Positions 8,484 through 16,671 of a DNA stretch of 64,000 bases are shown here, in pieces. The stretch's first letter is position 1. Each line of letters opens with the position of its first letter. Made by a program: the position numbers and the translations under genes. The notes beneath the pieces were generated by a model, which was given only the letters and a program-made list of their open reading frames with translations, did not search any database and had not been told where the DNA came from. The stretch spans positions 3,325,501 through 3,389,500 of the forward strand of contig NZ_CP033334.1 of the NCBI RefSeq assembly GCF_013170705.1. The letters run 5' to 3'. The DNA comes from Mesorhizobium loti. Its GTDB lineage: Bacteria; Pseudomonadota; Alphaproteobacteria; Rhizobiales; Rhizobiaceae.

Positions 8484-9707
8484 GTGGCAGGCCAGGCAAT
8501 GCGAATAGTAGCGGTAGCGGATCAAGCGGGCCAACCGGCTTCCCCCGATGTCGTCGGTCTGGGCGCCATCGCGCACTATACGGCGCGTCTGCACTCCAGC
8601 TTCGACAGCGTAAGGCCGCTGTGGCAGCGCCTTGAGGCGACCGGCCTCTGCACCGGCCATCAAGGCCTTGCCTGGGTGGAAGGGATCGCCAAGCGGCTGA
8701 TGCCCGGAAGTGCCGAGCTGCTGGTCGTCGAGGTCAACGACGCCGTCACGGGCGCGCCGGCCATGTTGCTGCCCCTGATGCGGCGCCGGGCGCTTGGACA
8801 CCATGTCATCGAATGGCTGAGCTGCGGCGTGTGCGATTACTCAGCGCCGCTGCTGGCCGATGCGAGACCCTGGACCAGGCAAGGTGCCGATGCGGCATGG
8901 GTAGCGGTCCGCGCCGTGCTGCCGCCGGCGGACCGCATTCACATCGCGGGCATTCCGCGACAGATCCACGGCGTCGCCAATCCGCTGGCGCTGCTTTCGG
9001 CGACGCGCGACTCCATCCAGATCGCCTCGGGCCTGGCCATGCATGGCGAGCCGGCGACGCTGATCAAGCGCATCTGCAAATCGTCCTTCGCCAAGAATTT
9101 CCACAAGCACTGCCGCCGCTTCGAACAGATGGGCAGGCTCGACCTGGCCGAGGCCGAGACACCGGATATGGTGGAAAAGCAGTTCGCGACGCTGCTGGAA
9201 CTCAGGCTCAATCGCTTCCGCGAGCTCGGGCGTTTCGACCTGCTGACGCAGGCACCGGTCGTCGAGTTCTATCGCAACGCCGCCCTGCAAGGCCTGTCCG
9301 ACGGCTCGGTGCGGCTGTTCGGGCTGCGTGTCGGGCAAACCTATCTCGCCGTCATCTACGTGCTGGTCATGAAGGGCACCTTGCATGCGCTTCTGCTCGG
9401 GATCGACCACGACGCGGTGCCCAACGCCTCGCCGGGCCTGACGACAATCGGCAAGCTGATGATGTGGGGGGTGACGCAAGGGCTCGGCTATTTCGACCTG
9501 TCGGTCGGCAGCCAGGGCTACAAGCAGCATATCGGCGCTTCAAGCTCGGTACTGGCGGAGTTGTGCGAGCCGATCACGCTGCGGGGCAGCGGGGCGACCG
9601 CCTATATCAAGCTGCGCAACAGGATCGAGCTTTTCGTGCGCTCCAAGCCGGAACTGTACAAGGCCGTGCAGGGTGTGATGCGCCGGTTGCGGCGATTGAA
9701 GACTTGA
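8484..9707 (+). CDS. GNAT/FemAB-like acyltransferase of the exopolysaccharide locus, copy 2
   Basis: A 407-residue paralogue of the preceding gene, collinear along its whole length and sharing long identical blocks such as IEWLSCGVCDYSAPLLADA and RFRELGRFDLLTQ. The GTG start has the same context (GAGAAGGACGTGGCA) as copy 1, so the ribosome-binding site was duplicated with the gene. The spacer between the copies is only 31 bp. Differences concentrate in residues 10-60 and 200-240, which could mean altered acceptor choice. A strong hairpin follows the stop and probably ends the exopolysaccharide operon. Confidence 0.75.
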   Translation: MAGQAMRIVAVADQAGQPASPDVVGLGAIAHYTARLHSSFDSVRPLWQRLEATGLCTGHQGLAWVEGIAKRLMPGSAELLVVEVNDAVTGAPAMLLPLMRRRALGHHVIEWLSCGVCDYSAPLLADARPWTRQGADAAWVAVRAVLPPADRIHIAGIPRQIHGVANPLALLSATRDSIQIASGLAMHGEPATLIKRICKSSFAKNFHKHCRRFEQMGRLDLAEAETPDMVEKQFATLLELRLNRFRELGRFDLLTQAPVVEFYRNAALQGLSDGSVRLFGLRVGQTYLAVIYVLVMKGTLHALLLGIDHDAVPNASPGLTTIGKLMMWGVTQGLGYFDLSVGSQGYKQHIGASSSVLAELCEPITLRGSGATAYIKLRNRIELFVRSKPELYKAVQGVMRRLRRLKT

Positions 9708-9713
9708 CGAACG

Positions 9714-9736
9714 GCTCCCGAAGCGGCTTCGGGAGC
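9714..9736 (+). terminator. Hairpin after the acyltransferase pair
   Basis: A perfect 10-bp stem (GCTCCCGAAG / CTTCGGGAGC) with a 3-nt loop begins 6 bp after the stop. No T-run follows, so it may stop transcription inefficiently or protect the mRNA 3' end. Confidence 0.55.
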
Positions 9737-9770
9737 AGGAATTGATGGCCGTGCGCGATGAGGTGATGGT

Positions 9771-10085
9771 TCAGAGCGGCTCGGTGTCGAAGAGCAGCAT
9801 CGTCACCAGATCGTCATCGCTGGCGAACTTTCGCCGGTCCTCCGCGCAGGCCCGGCCGATCTCGCTGGCAAAGGCCGTGCGAATGGCCTCCGGACTGTCG
9901 AAATAGAGGATGGCGACCCTGTAGGGCGTCTCGCCCGGCAGGACATTCATGATCGGCGAACGGCTGATCTCGTAGCGCCGCAGTCCGGGCAATTGCTTGG
10001 CCAGCGGCACGTGAATGTCGTGATAATGGCGCTCGAAGGCGACGGGATCGGCGGGGGTTTTGTAGATGACGAGCATCTTGGCCAT
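9771..10085 (-). CDS. EthD family protein
   Basis: A 104-residue dimeric alpha/beta-barrel-type protein of the EthD family. The signature FERHYHDIHVPLAKQLPGLRR occupies residues 18-38 and the C-terminus (DDDLVTMLLFDTEP) matches the family's last strand. EthD was first linked to ether degradation in Rhodococcus, but most homologues are of unknown function. It is transcribed alone, convergent with the exopolysaccharide operon. Confidence 0.8.
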   Translation of the reverse strand: MAKMLVIYKTPADPVAFERHYHDIHVPLAKQLPGLRRYEISRSPIMNVLPGETPYRVAILYFDSPEAIRTAFASEIGRACAEDRRKFASDDDLVTMLLFDTEPL

Positions 10086-10283
10086 GGTGGTGCTCCCTGT
10101 TTGAGGTGATCGCGCCGCGTCGGCGCCGCACCAATGTCGTTCGCCGGGAGCGGATTTCGACAGGCATGCCGGATTTTCGCAGGACCGGCGGCATGGCCCC
10201 GCGCCCGAAATTGACAGGACTGCTTGTCTCCGTCATCCTTGAGCCCAGTCGCCCGATGTGTGAGGGCGACCGAGGGCAGCGTC

Positions 10284-10508
10284 ATGTTCAGTCCCGTAAC
10301 CAGCCAGAATGCCAAGCGCGCCGCGGTGCGCAAGGCGCTCGACGCCCACAAGGTCTACATCACCGCACAGAGCTTTTCGGACGGTGCCTACAAGGCACGG
10401 GTGCTGGTCGACGGCGAGGCCTACTGGGTGGATGAGTTCCGGCTGAGCCAACTGCAGCAGGGCCTGTCGCCGGCCGAGCTCGAACTGACGCCGGCCACCG
10501 ACGATTGA
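10284..10508 (+). CDS. Small conserved hypothetical protein upstream of ligD
   Basis: A 74-residue soluble protein. Residues 15-55 (KALDAHKVYITAQSFSDGAY, then a short strand with EAYWVDEFRLSQL) look like a compact alpha/beta fold. I start at ATG 10284, preceded by GAGGGCAG. It ends 70 bp before ligD in the same direction and may share its promoter. I recognise no characterised family. Confidence 0.55.
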   Translation: MFSPVTSQNAKRAAVRKALDAHKVYITAQSFSDGAYKARVLVDGEAYWVDEFRLSQLQQGLSPAELELTPATDD

Positions 10509-10578
10509 GAGCGTGATTTCCATCGGTTCCGGAACGCGGCGGTTGCTCCCGCTCGCCAAACGCCTTGGGCGCTGACCC

Positions 10579-13080
10579 ATGCCGGCTCCCGCCAAACTCA
10601 AGACCTATCGCGCCAAGCGCGAATTCTCCAGGACGCCAGAGCCGGCGGGCGGGCTCATTGCCGGCGGCGGCAACCGCTTCGTCGTCCACAAGCACCACGC
10701 CACGGCGGACCACTATGACCTGCGCCTGCAGGTCGGCGATGTGCTGAAGAGTTGGGCGGTGCCACGCGGGCCTTCGCTCAACCCGGCCGACAAGAGGCTG
10801 GCGGTGGAGACCGAGGACCATCCGCTCGAATATATCGACTTCGAGGGCGTCATCCCCGAGGGCGAGTATGGCGGCGGGCCGATGATCGTATGGGACGCCG
10901 GCACATGGGCGCCGATGGACGATGTGGAGAAGAGCCTGAGGACCGGCGCCTTCAAGTTCCGGTTGGCCGGCGACAAGCTCAATGGCGGCTGGATGCTGAC
11001 GCGCCTGAAGCCCAAGCCCGGCGAGGACGCGGAGAAGAAAAACTGGCTGCTGTTCAAGGAGCGCGACCTTGCCGCCGACACGGCGCTGAACATCCTCGAA
11101 GCGCGGCCGGAAAGCGTGAAATCGGGATTGCGCATCGAGGAGCTGGCGGCGGCGGCGAAGCCGGCCGCGAAGTCCGCGCCCAAGCCGGGTTCGCTGAAAC
11201 CAAGCACGCTGCCTGGCGCCGTCAAGGCACCGGCGCTCAGCCGCATCGAGCCGCAGCTGGCGACGCAGGTGCCAAAGCCGCCGGGCGGCGAAAGCGTTGC
11301 CGAGAACACGAACGAGCCCTGGCTGCACGAGATCAAGTTCGACGGTTACCGCACCATGGCGCATGTTTCCGACGGGCAGGTGCGGTTGATCACCCGTGGC
11401 GGCATAGACTGGACAAGACGCTACGGCGACCTGCCGCACGCCTTCGCCAAATTGCCGTGCCGCGAGGCGATCATCGATGGCGAGATCGTCGTGCTGGATG
11501 GCCGGGGCATCAGCCGCTTCGCGCTGCTGCAGGACGCGCTGGCCGAAGGCGCCGGCAGCAAGCTGCATTTCTATGCCTTCGATCTCCTGCATCTCGACGG
11601 CTGGGACCTGACGAAGGTGCCGCTCATCCGGCGCAAGGCGATGTTGGGCGAGTTGCTCGCCGGTCTCGGCGCCAATTCCGCCATCCAGTTCTCCGACCAT
11701 GTCGAAGGCTCGGGGCAGGGGCTTTACGACCAGGCGACGGAGCTCGGGCTGGAAGGCGTCGTGTCCAAGCGCGCCAATGCCATCTACCAGAGCGGCCGCA
11801 CCAAGAGCTGGACCAAATGCAAGGCGCTGCAGAAGGACGATTTCGTCATCGCGGGCTACACGACCTCGCAAGCGGCGGAAGGGCTGGCCGCACTTGGCAT
11901 GGCCGAGTGGGAGGACGGCGAACTGCACTATCGCGGCAAGGTCGGCACCGGCTTCGACCGCGATACGGCGGAGGATTTGCTGGCCCGGCTGGAGCCGCTG
12001 ACGTCAGGCGCGTCCGCGCCCGAAGGCGTGCCGCGCGAAATCATGCGCGAGATGCATTGGGTGAAGCCGCTGTTTTCGGCGCGCATCCACTATGCCAACC
12101 GCACGGCGGACAATTCGTTGCGCCATGGCGTGTTTCGCGGCCTCAGGGATGTCGGCCTGTCGACGCCGGTCTCGGCCAAGCGCAAGCGGCTGATATCCGA
12201 GGCGGACCTCGCCACCATCTGGGTGACCAATCCGGAGCGGCGGCTGTTCGGCAAGACCGGGCCGACCAAGCTCGACATCGCCGTCTATTACGCGCTGGTG
12301 GGCGATTTCATGCTGCCGCACATCCTCGGCCGGCCGGTGTCGCTGGTGCGCTGCCCGACCGGCCTGCCCAAGGATTGCTTCTTCCAGCGCCACGCCTTCA
12401 CCGGCATGCCGCCCTCGGTGGTGACGTTCCAGTCGACCAATTCCGAAGGCGAAACCAAATCCTATCTCTCGGTCGAAGGCGCCAAGGGCTATCTGGCGCT
12501 GGCGCAGTTCGGCGTCGTGGAGTTCCACACCTGGGGCACGCACCGCGCCAGTCTCGACAAGCCCGACCAGATCGTCTTCGACCTCGACCCGGGCGAGGGG
12601 ATTTCGTGGCGCGAGGTGGTGGAGGCGGCCGTCCACATCAAGGGCGAGCTGGAGGGGCTGGGGCTGGTGCCTTTCGCCAAGACGTCCGGCGGCAGCGGCA
12701 TCCATATCACCGTGCCGGTTACGCCAAGGCAGAACTGGAAGAAACTGCACCAGGCGACCAGCGCGATCGCCACGCATCTGACGGCAACCGCGCCCGACAC
12801 CTTCACCACCACCATGGGCAAGGAAAACCGCAAGAAGCGCATCTTCATCGACTACCACCGCAACGCGCGCGGCCACACCTCCGCCGCGCCCTATTCGCTG
12901 CGCGCCCGCACCAATCTGCCGGCCTCGACGCCGGTGAGCTGGAGCGACCTGGAAGCGATCGATGCTCCGCAGGATCTGAACTATTCGTCGCTGCCGGGCT
13001 TGCTGGAGACGTCGGGCGATCCGTGGGCTGAGATCGACGAGTTTGCGCGGGATTTGCCGACACTGCGTTCGTCATCCTAG
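10579..13080 (+). CDS. ligD: ATP-dependent DNA ligase D (NHEJ multifunctional ligase)
   Basis: An 833-residue protein in the usual rhizobial order. First comes an N-terminal 3'-phosphoesterase domain (HHATADHYDLRLQ, then GVIPEGEYGGG; residues about 35-150). An Ala/Lys/Pro linker follows, then the ATP-dependent ligase domain with the adenylated lysine in EIKFDGYR (Lys253). Last is the C-terminal archaeo-eukaryotic-primase-type polymerase domain (DLDPGEG, then KTSGGSGIHITVPV; residues about 540-820). LigD works with Ku in non-homologous end joining: it processes 3' ends, fills gaps with a preference for ribonucleotides, and seals breaks. The stop codon lies inside palindromic repeat A. ku follows in the same direction. 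Confidence 0.95.
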   Translation: MPAPAKLKTYRAKREFSRTPEPAGGLIAGGGNRFVVHKHHATADHYDLRLQVGDVLKSWAVPRGPSLNPADKRLAVETEDHPLEYIDFEGVIPEGEYGGGPMIVWDAGTWAPMDDVEKSLRTGAFKFRLAGDKLNGGWMLTRLKPKPGEDAEKKNWLLFKERDLAADTALNILEARPESVKSGLRIEELAAAAKPAAKSAPKPGSLKPSTLPGAVKAPALSRIEPQLATQVPKPPGGESVAENTNEPWLHEIKFDGYRTMAHVSDGQVRLITRGGIDWTRRYGDLPHAFAKLPCREAIIDGEIVVLDGRGISRFALLQDALAEGAGSKLHFYAFDLLHLDGWDLTKVPLIRRKAMLGELLAGLGANSAIQFSDHVEGSGQGLYDQATELGLEGVVSKRANAIYQSGRTKSWTKCKALQKDDFVIAGYTTSQAAEGLAALGMAEWEDGELHYRGKVGTGFDRDTAEDLLARLEPLTSGASAPEGVPREIMREMHWVKPLFSARIHYANRTADNSLRHGVFRGLRDVGLSTPVSAKRKRLISEADLATIWVTNPERRLFGKTGPTKLDIAVYYALVGDFMLPHILGRPVSLVRCPTGLPKDCFFQRHAFTGMPPSVVTFQSTNSEGETKSYLSVEGAKGYLALAQFGVVEFHTWGTHRASLDKPDQIVFDLDPGEGISWREVVEAAVHIKGELEGLGLVPFAKTSGGSGIHITVPVTPRQNWKKLHQATSAIATHLTATAPDTFTTTMGKENRKKRIFIDYHRNARGHTSAAPYSLRARTNLPASTPVSWSDLEAIDAPQDLNYSSLPGLLETSGDPWAEIDEFARDLPTLRSSS

Positions 13081-13128
13081 GGTCTGCGCCGCGTCGCTTC
13101 GCTCCTTGCTTCGCCCTAGGATGACGAA
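13068..13128. repeat. Palindromic intergenic repeat, family A, copy 2
   Basis: The same element as at 1820-1880, with arms TTCGTCATCCTAGGG / CCCTAGGATGACGAA. One C-to-T change in the left arm is matched by G-to-A in the right arm, so the stem is preserved. The TAG stop of ligD is supplied by the left arm. Confidence 0.85.
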
Positions 13129-13315
13129 GCCTCGAGGCGTTCGGCCAATCACCAGCGCCTAAACCGCCATCGACGCTTCCGACAATTTGAATTATTCTCT
13201 CCCCGCGACCTGAAAAGACGCAGCGGAAGATTTCGTCAGGGATTTGCCGGTATTGTGCGGGGTCGGTGTAGGATTTCCACGGCGCCAATCGTCCTTCGGA
13301 CGAAAGCGCTGCGGA

Positions 13316-13364
13316 GAGCATGATCCCAAAAAGCGGGAACCGGTTTTTGGACAAGATCATGCTC
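13316..13364. repeat. Rhizobial short palindromic repeat, family E
   Basis: GAGCATGATC and GATCATGCTC form perfect 10-bp ends around an imperfect inner hairpin containing AAAAAGCGGGAACCGGTTTTT. Elements of this kind are scattered between genes in Rhizobiales genomes. It lies 39 bp upstream of ku, and the 13081-13403 gap otherwise holds only repeat A and no gene. Confidence 0.75.
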
Positions 13365-13403
13365 AGTCGAAAATGTCAGTGCATGGCCGCGTAGGAGTGT
13401 ATC

Positions 13404-14309
13404 ATGGCGCCCAGGGCAAGTTGGAAGGGTTATCTCAAGCTCAGCCTCGTCAGCTGTCCGGTGCGGTTATACCCCGCGACCAGCGCGAGCGAACGCATCT
13501 CGTTCAACCAGCTGCACAAGAAGACCCACAACCGCATCAACATGAAGCCCGTCGATCCCGAACTCGGGTTGGTCGAGCGCTCGGATCTGGTCAAGGGTTA
13601 CGAGTACGAGGACAAGCAGTACATCATCATCGATGATGCCGACCTCGACGCGGTGCGCATCGAATCCAATCACACGATGAACATCGAGGCCTTCGTCGAC
13701 GAGGGCGAGGTCGACGTCATCTACCAGGACGCGCCCTACTACCTGGCGCCGGATGGGGCGATGGCGGAGGAGACGTTCGCCGTGCTGCGCGAGGCGATGC
13801 GCAAATCCGGCAAGCTGGCGATCGCGCGGCTGGTGCTGTCCAGCCGCGAACGGGTGGTGACGATCGGCGCACGCGAGAACGGCATGTTCGTGTGCACCTT
13901 GAGAAACCCGAACGAAGTGCGTGGCACGGCTGAATATTTCGGCAACATTCCGGCCGGCAAACCGGACCCGGAAATGCTTGAACTCGCCGAAGCGCTGATC
14001 AAGCAGAAGGAAACCACCTTCGATCCGAAGAATTACGAGGACCGCTATGAGATCGCGCTGATGGCGATGATCCGCGAGAAGCTCAAGGGCCACAAGCCGA
14101 TCATCGCGGCGGCGCCCGAGCGCGGCAATGTCATCAACCTGATGGATGCGCTGAAGGCCAGCCTGTCGCAGTCGAAGCCGCCGGCCAAGTCGAAGAGCAA
14201 GGCCGACGAGGCGGCGAAGCCTGCCGCCAAGAAGGCGGCAGCGGGCGGGGCTCCTGAAAATCCGCTGAAGGCCAGTCTGCTGAAGGCGGTCGGCAAGAGC
14301 AAGAAATGA
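13404..14309 (+). CDS. ku: Ku protein, non-homologous end joining
   Basis: A 301-residue bacterial Ku homologue, which binds broken DNA ends as a ring-shaped homodimer and recruits LigD. The conserved core begins at WKGYLKLSLVSCPVRLYPA and continues through INMKPVDPE and the central beta-barrel (GMFVCTLRNPNEVRG). A lysine- and alanine-rich C-terminal tail follows (about residues 250-301), like the DNA-threading or LigD-contacting extensions of other bacterial Kus. The ATG has TAGGAG upstream. The stop overlaps the next gene by four bases, making a clear operon. Confidence 0.95.
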   Translation: MAPRASWKGYLKLSLVSCPVRLYPATSASERISFNQLHKKTHNRINMKPVDPELGLVERSDLVKGYEYEDKQYIIIDDADLDAVRIESNHTMNIEAFVDEGEVDVIYQDAPYYLAPDGAMAEETFAVLREAMRKSGKLAIARLVLSSRERVVTIGARENGMFVCTLRNPNEVRGTAEYFGNIPAGKPDPEMLELAEALIKQKETTFDPKNYEDRYEIALMAMIREKLKGHKPIIAAAPERGNVINLMDALKASLSQSKPPAKSKSKADEAAKPAAKKAAAGGAPENPLKASLLKAVGKSKK

Positions 14310-15424
14310 CGGCACCGGCCGTCGCGGGCGGCGTCTTCGGCACGATCGGCGCGCTGGCGGCGTTTCCGCTCAGGCTCGCCGCTCGCGAGGTCGAGCGCCG
14401 GCATGGCCAGCTCAGGCGCGGCATCACCCGGCGCACCACGCATGTCGTGTTCGGCCGTACGCTTCTCGCCAAGGCTGGCCTCACGAAAAACGGCGATGCC
14501 GGGATCGAGCGCCGCGTCGCCGCCGAACGTGCGGCAGGGCGCATCCTGATCAGCGAGAACGGCTTCTTGCGCCTGCTCGGCTTGATGATGGCGCCGGAAG
14601 CATCGTCGCTGTCCCGGCAGTCGCTGATCGACCAGTCTCGGCTGTCCGGCGACAACCTCGATCTGCTGTCGCTCTTCGACGCGTTCGAGCATGATGCGGA
14701 GCCCTATTCCTTCCGCGACCTGATCCTGGCGCGCAAATATGCCGGGCTGGTGGCCAGCGGCGCGACTTGGGGAGCGATCGCGCGCTCCGTGCACCGCTCC
14801 GGCCCGGTGGCTTCGCTCACCGCCAAGTCGCTCGCTGTCGGCTCGCAGCATGGCCGCGCCGACGGGATCTATCTCGAGGGCGGCCAGAGCGAACTCGACG
14901 GGCAGTTGCTGTTTGACCTGGGCAGCGCGCCACAAGGCGACGACACGCTGGAAGACCTGTTCGCCGAGGCAGAAGCGGTGGAGGAGGGGGGCGACCATGA
15001 AGGTGCCGCCGCGCTCTACCAGCGTTGCCTCGCCATCGACCCGAATGACGCCATCGCCGCCTTCAACCGCGCCAACTGCCTGCGCGCCGCCAGCCACGCG
15101 GCCGATGCCGCGCATGATTATGCCAGGGCGATAAAACTCGACCCCGCTTTCGTCGAAGCCTGGTTCAACCTCGCCGGACTGATGAGCGAGCAAGGCCGCG
15201 ACGCCTCGGCGCGACGGCACCTGCAGAAGGCGATCGCTCTCGACAAGGCCTATGCCGACCCGGTGTTCAACCTGGCACGGCTGGAATTCGACGCCGGCAA
15301 TCTGCCTGAGGCGCGGCGGCTGTGGGTGCGGTATCTGGAACTCGACGCGGAGTCCGAATGGGCGGGGGTGGCGGCCAAGGGCGTGCAGTTCGTGGATATG
15401 CAGTTGGCGCGGACGGCGGGTTGA
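14306..15424 (+). CDS. BRCT-like / MerR-like / TPR fusion protein coupled to ku
   Basis: A 372-residue protein whose ATG overlaps the ku stop (ATGA). The N-terminus (about 8-93) resembles a BRCT domain: an ITRRTTHVVFGRTL strand-loop-helix and a closing RILISENGFLRLLGL. The middle (about 127-210) contains YSFRDLILARKYAGLVASGA, typical of the MerR-type helix-turn-helix, followed by the strand pattern ending in GQLLFDL. The C-terminus (about 215-345) has three tetratricopeptide repeats with the usual AAF-x-RAN and EAWFNLA positions. BRCT domains commonly bind phosphorylated partners or DNA ends. Position and coupling suggest an accessory role in end joining, but this is inference. Confidence 0.75.
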   Translation: MTAPAVAGGVFGTIGALAAFPLRLAAREVERRHGQLRRGITRRTTHVVFGRTLLAKAGLTKNGDAGIERRVAAERAAGRILISENGFLRLLGLMMAPEASSLSRQSLIDQSRLSGDNLDLLSLFDAFEHDAEPYSFRDLILARKYAGLVASGATWGAIARSVHRSGPVASLTAKSLAVGSQHGRADGIYLEGGQSELDGQLLFDLGSAPQGDDTLEDLFAEAEAVEEGGDHEGAAALYQRCLAIDPNDAIAAFNRANCLRAASHAADAAHDYARAIKLDPAFVEAWFNLAGLMSEQGRDASARRHLQKAIALDKAYADPVFNLARLEFDAGNLPEARRLWVRYLELDAESEWAGVAAKGVQFVDMQLARTAG

Positions 15425-15432
15425 GGCCCTTT

Positions 15433-15618
15433 CCTTCTCCCCTTGTGGGAGAAGGTGGATCGGCGCGCCAGCGCCGAGACGGATGAGGGGTGCTGGAAGG
15501 AATGAGAGGTTGACGAGCTTGTTGTTTGCAGAGGCGTTGATGACCGTGTGCGCCAAGCTGGAACACCCCTCATCCAACCGAGCTTCGCTCGGTCACCTTC
15601 TCCCAAAAGGGGAGAAGG
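15433..15618. repeat. Rhizobial intergenic mosaic element, family B, copy 1
   Basis: The left half reads CCTTCTCCCCTTGTGGGAG then GGTGGATCGGCGCG. The right half is an inverted counterpart, CACCCCTCATCC through the small hairpin CCGAGCTTCGCTCGG to GGGAGAAGG-type ends. A second copy is at 33805-33950. The organisation recalls the RIME-type elements described in rhizobia. It fills the gap between two collinear genes. Confidence 0.75.
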
Positions 15619-15640
15619 GGTCGTCAACGCCGGAGTTTCC

Positions 15641-16279
15641 ATGACCAGCTTCCTCTTCGACGGCTTCGACACCGCCCCCGCCACCATCCTGCTCGCCCAC
15701 GGCGCGGGCGCATCGATGGATTCGCCCTCCATGACCGCCACCGCCAAGGCCCTGGCCGCCGCGGGCTTCCAGGTGGCGCGCTTCGAATTCCACTATATGG
15801 CGGCGCGCCGCTACGGCCAGCGCAAGCCGCCGCCGCGCGCCGAGACGGTGAACCCGGAATACGTCAAGGCGATCGCCGACTTGCGCGCCAGGGGCGTGAC
15901 CGGGAAGCTGATCATCGGCGGCAAGTCGATGGGCGGGCGCGTCGCTTCCATGGTCGCGGACGAGATGTTCGCCAAGGGCGAGATTTCGGGGCTGGTCTGC
16001 CTCGGCTATCCCTTCCATCCGCCCGGCAAACCTGATCAGTTGCGCACGAAGCATCTGATAGGCCTGAAGACGCCGACGCTGATCTTCCAGGGCACGCGCG
16101 ACGAGTTCGGCACGCGCGACGAGGTGGCCGGTTATGGGCTGTCCGATGCGATCGAGGTGGTGTGGCTGGAAGATGGCGACCATGATCTCAAGCCGCGCAA
16201 GAGCATTTCCGGATTTTCGGCGGCGGATCATCTGAAGACGCTGGCGGAGACGGTGAGGGCGTGGGCGGGCAGGCTTTAG
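15641..16279 (+). CDS. Alpha/beta hydrolase, KANL3/TEX30-like
   Basis: A 212-residue hydrolase-fold protein. LLAHGAGASMDSP (residues 15-27) forms the oxyanion region, IIGGKSMGGR (about 88-97) is the nucleophile elbow with serine, and DGDHDL near residue 180 supplies the acidic/histidine end. This matches the compact KANL3/TEX30-type group, whose bacterial substrates are unknown. ATG 15641 is chosen because it begins exactly at the family's N-terminal strand and just after the mosaic repeat. Confidence 0.8.
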   Translation: MTSFLFDGFDTAPATILLAHGAGASMDSPSMTATAKALAAAGFQVARFEFHYMAARRYGQRKPPPRAETVNPEYVKAIADLRARGVTGKLIIGGKSMGGRVASMVADEMFAKGEISGLVCLGYPFHPPGKPDQLRTKHLIGLKTPTLIFQGTRDEFGTRDEVAGYGLSDAIEVVWLEDGDHDLKPRKSISGFSAADHLKTLAETVRAWAGRL

Positions 16280-16308
16280 GGCGCGTACGCCTCGCACCCT
16301 TTTCGACA

Positions 16309-16499
16309 GTCGGCGCCGCCCCTCATCTGGCTGCCGCCATCTTCTCCCCGTAAACGGGGCGAAGGGCGCTCTCGTCGCCGGTTTTCGCCAATCGCCAACG
16401 TTTCAGAAATGGCGTGGCGATGCGGCCAGCCTCTTTCTCCCCGTTTACGGGGAAAAATGCCCGGCAGGGCAATGAGGGGCAGCGCCACCATCTGCAATT
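16309..16499. repeat. Rhizobial intergenic mosaic element, family C, copy 1
   Basis: The element is bounded by GCCGCCCCTCAT and ATGAGGGGCAGCGC in inverse orientation, with internal TTCTCCCCGTAAACGGGG and CTCCCCGTTTACGGGG hairpins. A related copy is at 25018-25215 and a truncated one near 55705. It occupies most of the 16280-16671 gap. Confidence 0.7.
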
Positions 16500-16509
16500 G
16501 GCGGAGGCC

Positions 16510-16614
16510 TAGGGCATTTCACCGTTTCACGGAAACGGCGAACTGCTCTAACTCATTGTTTTAACGCAACTCCGGACGGAAAGCCGTTTCACACTTTTCC
16601 TGGAATTGCTCTAG
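16510..16614. repeat. Rhizobial intergenic repeat, family D, copy 1
   Basis: Two facing halves: AGGGCATTTCACCGTTTCAC and, at the far end, CCGTTTCACACTTTTCCTGG followed by AATTGCTCTAG. The latter half recurs at 53494-53563 and 63370-63440. Confidence 0.75.
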
Positions 16615-16671
16615 GAACCCGTTTCGTCAGCCCCTTGCGACCGTCTTCCGTTTCCTGCTTTCATGCACTGA

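Noticed and set aside
10360..11928. A 522-codon minus-strand open frame opposite ligD
   Set aside because: It mirrors the codon periodicity of ligD, its composition is unlike protein, and ligD domains are unambiguous in the other strand.
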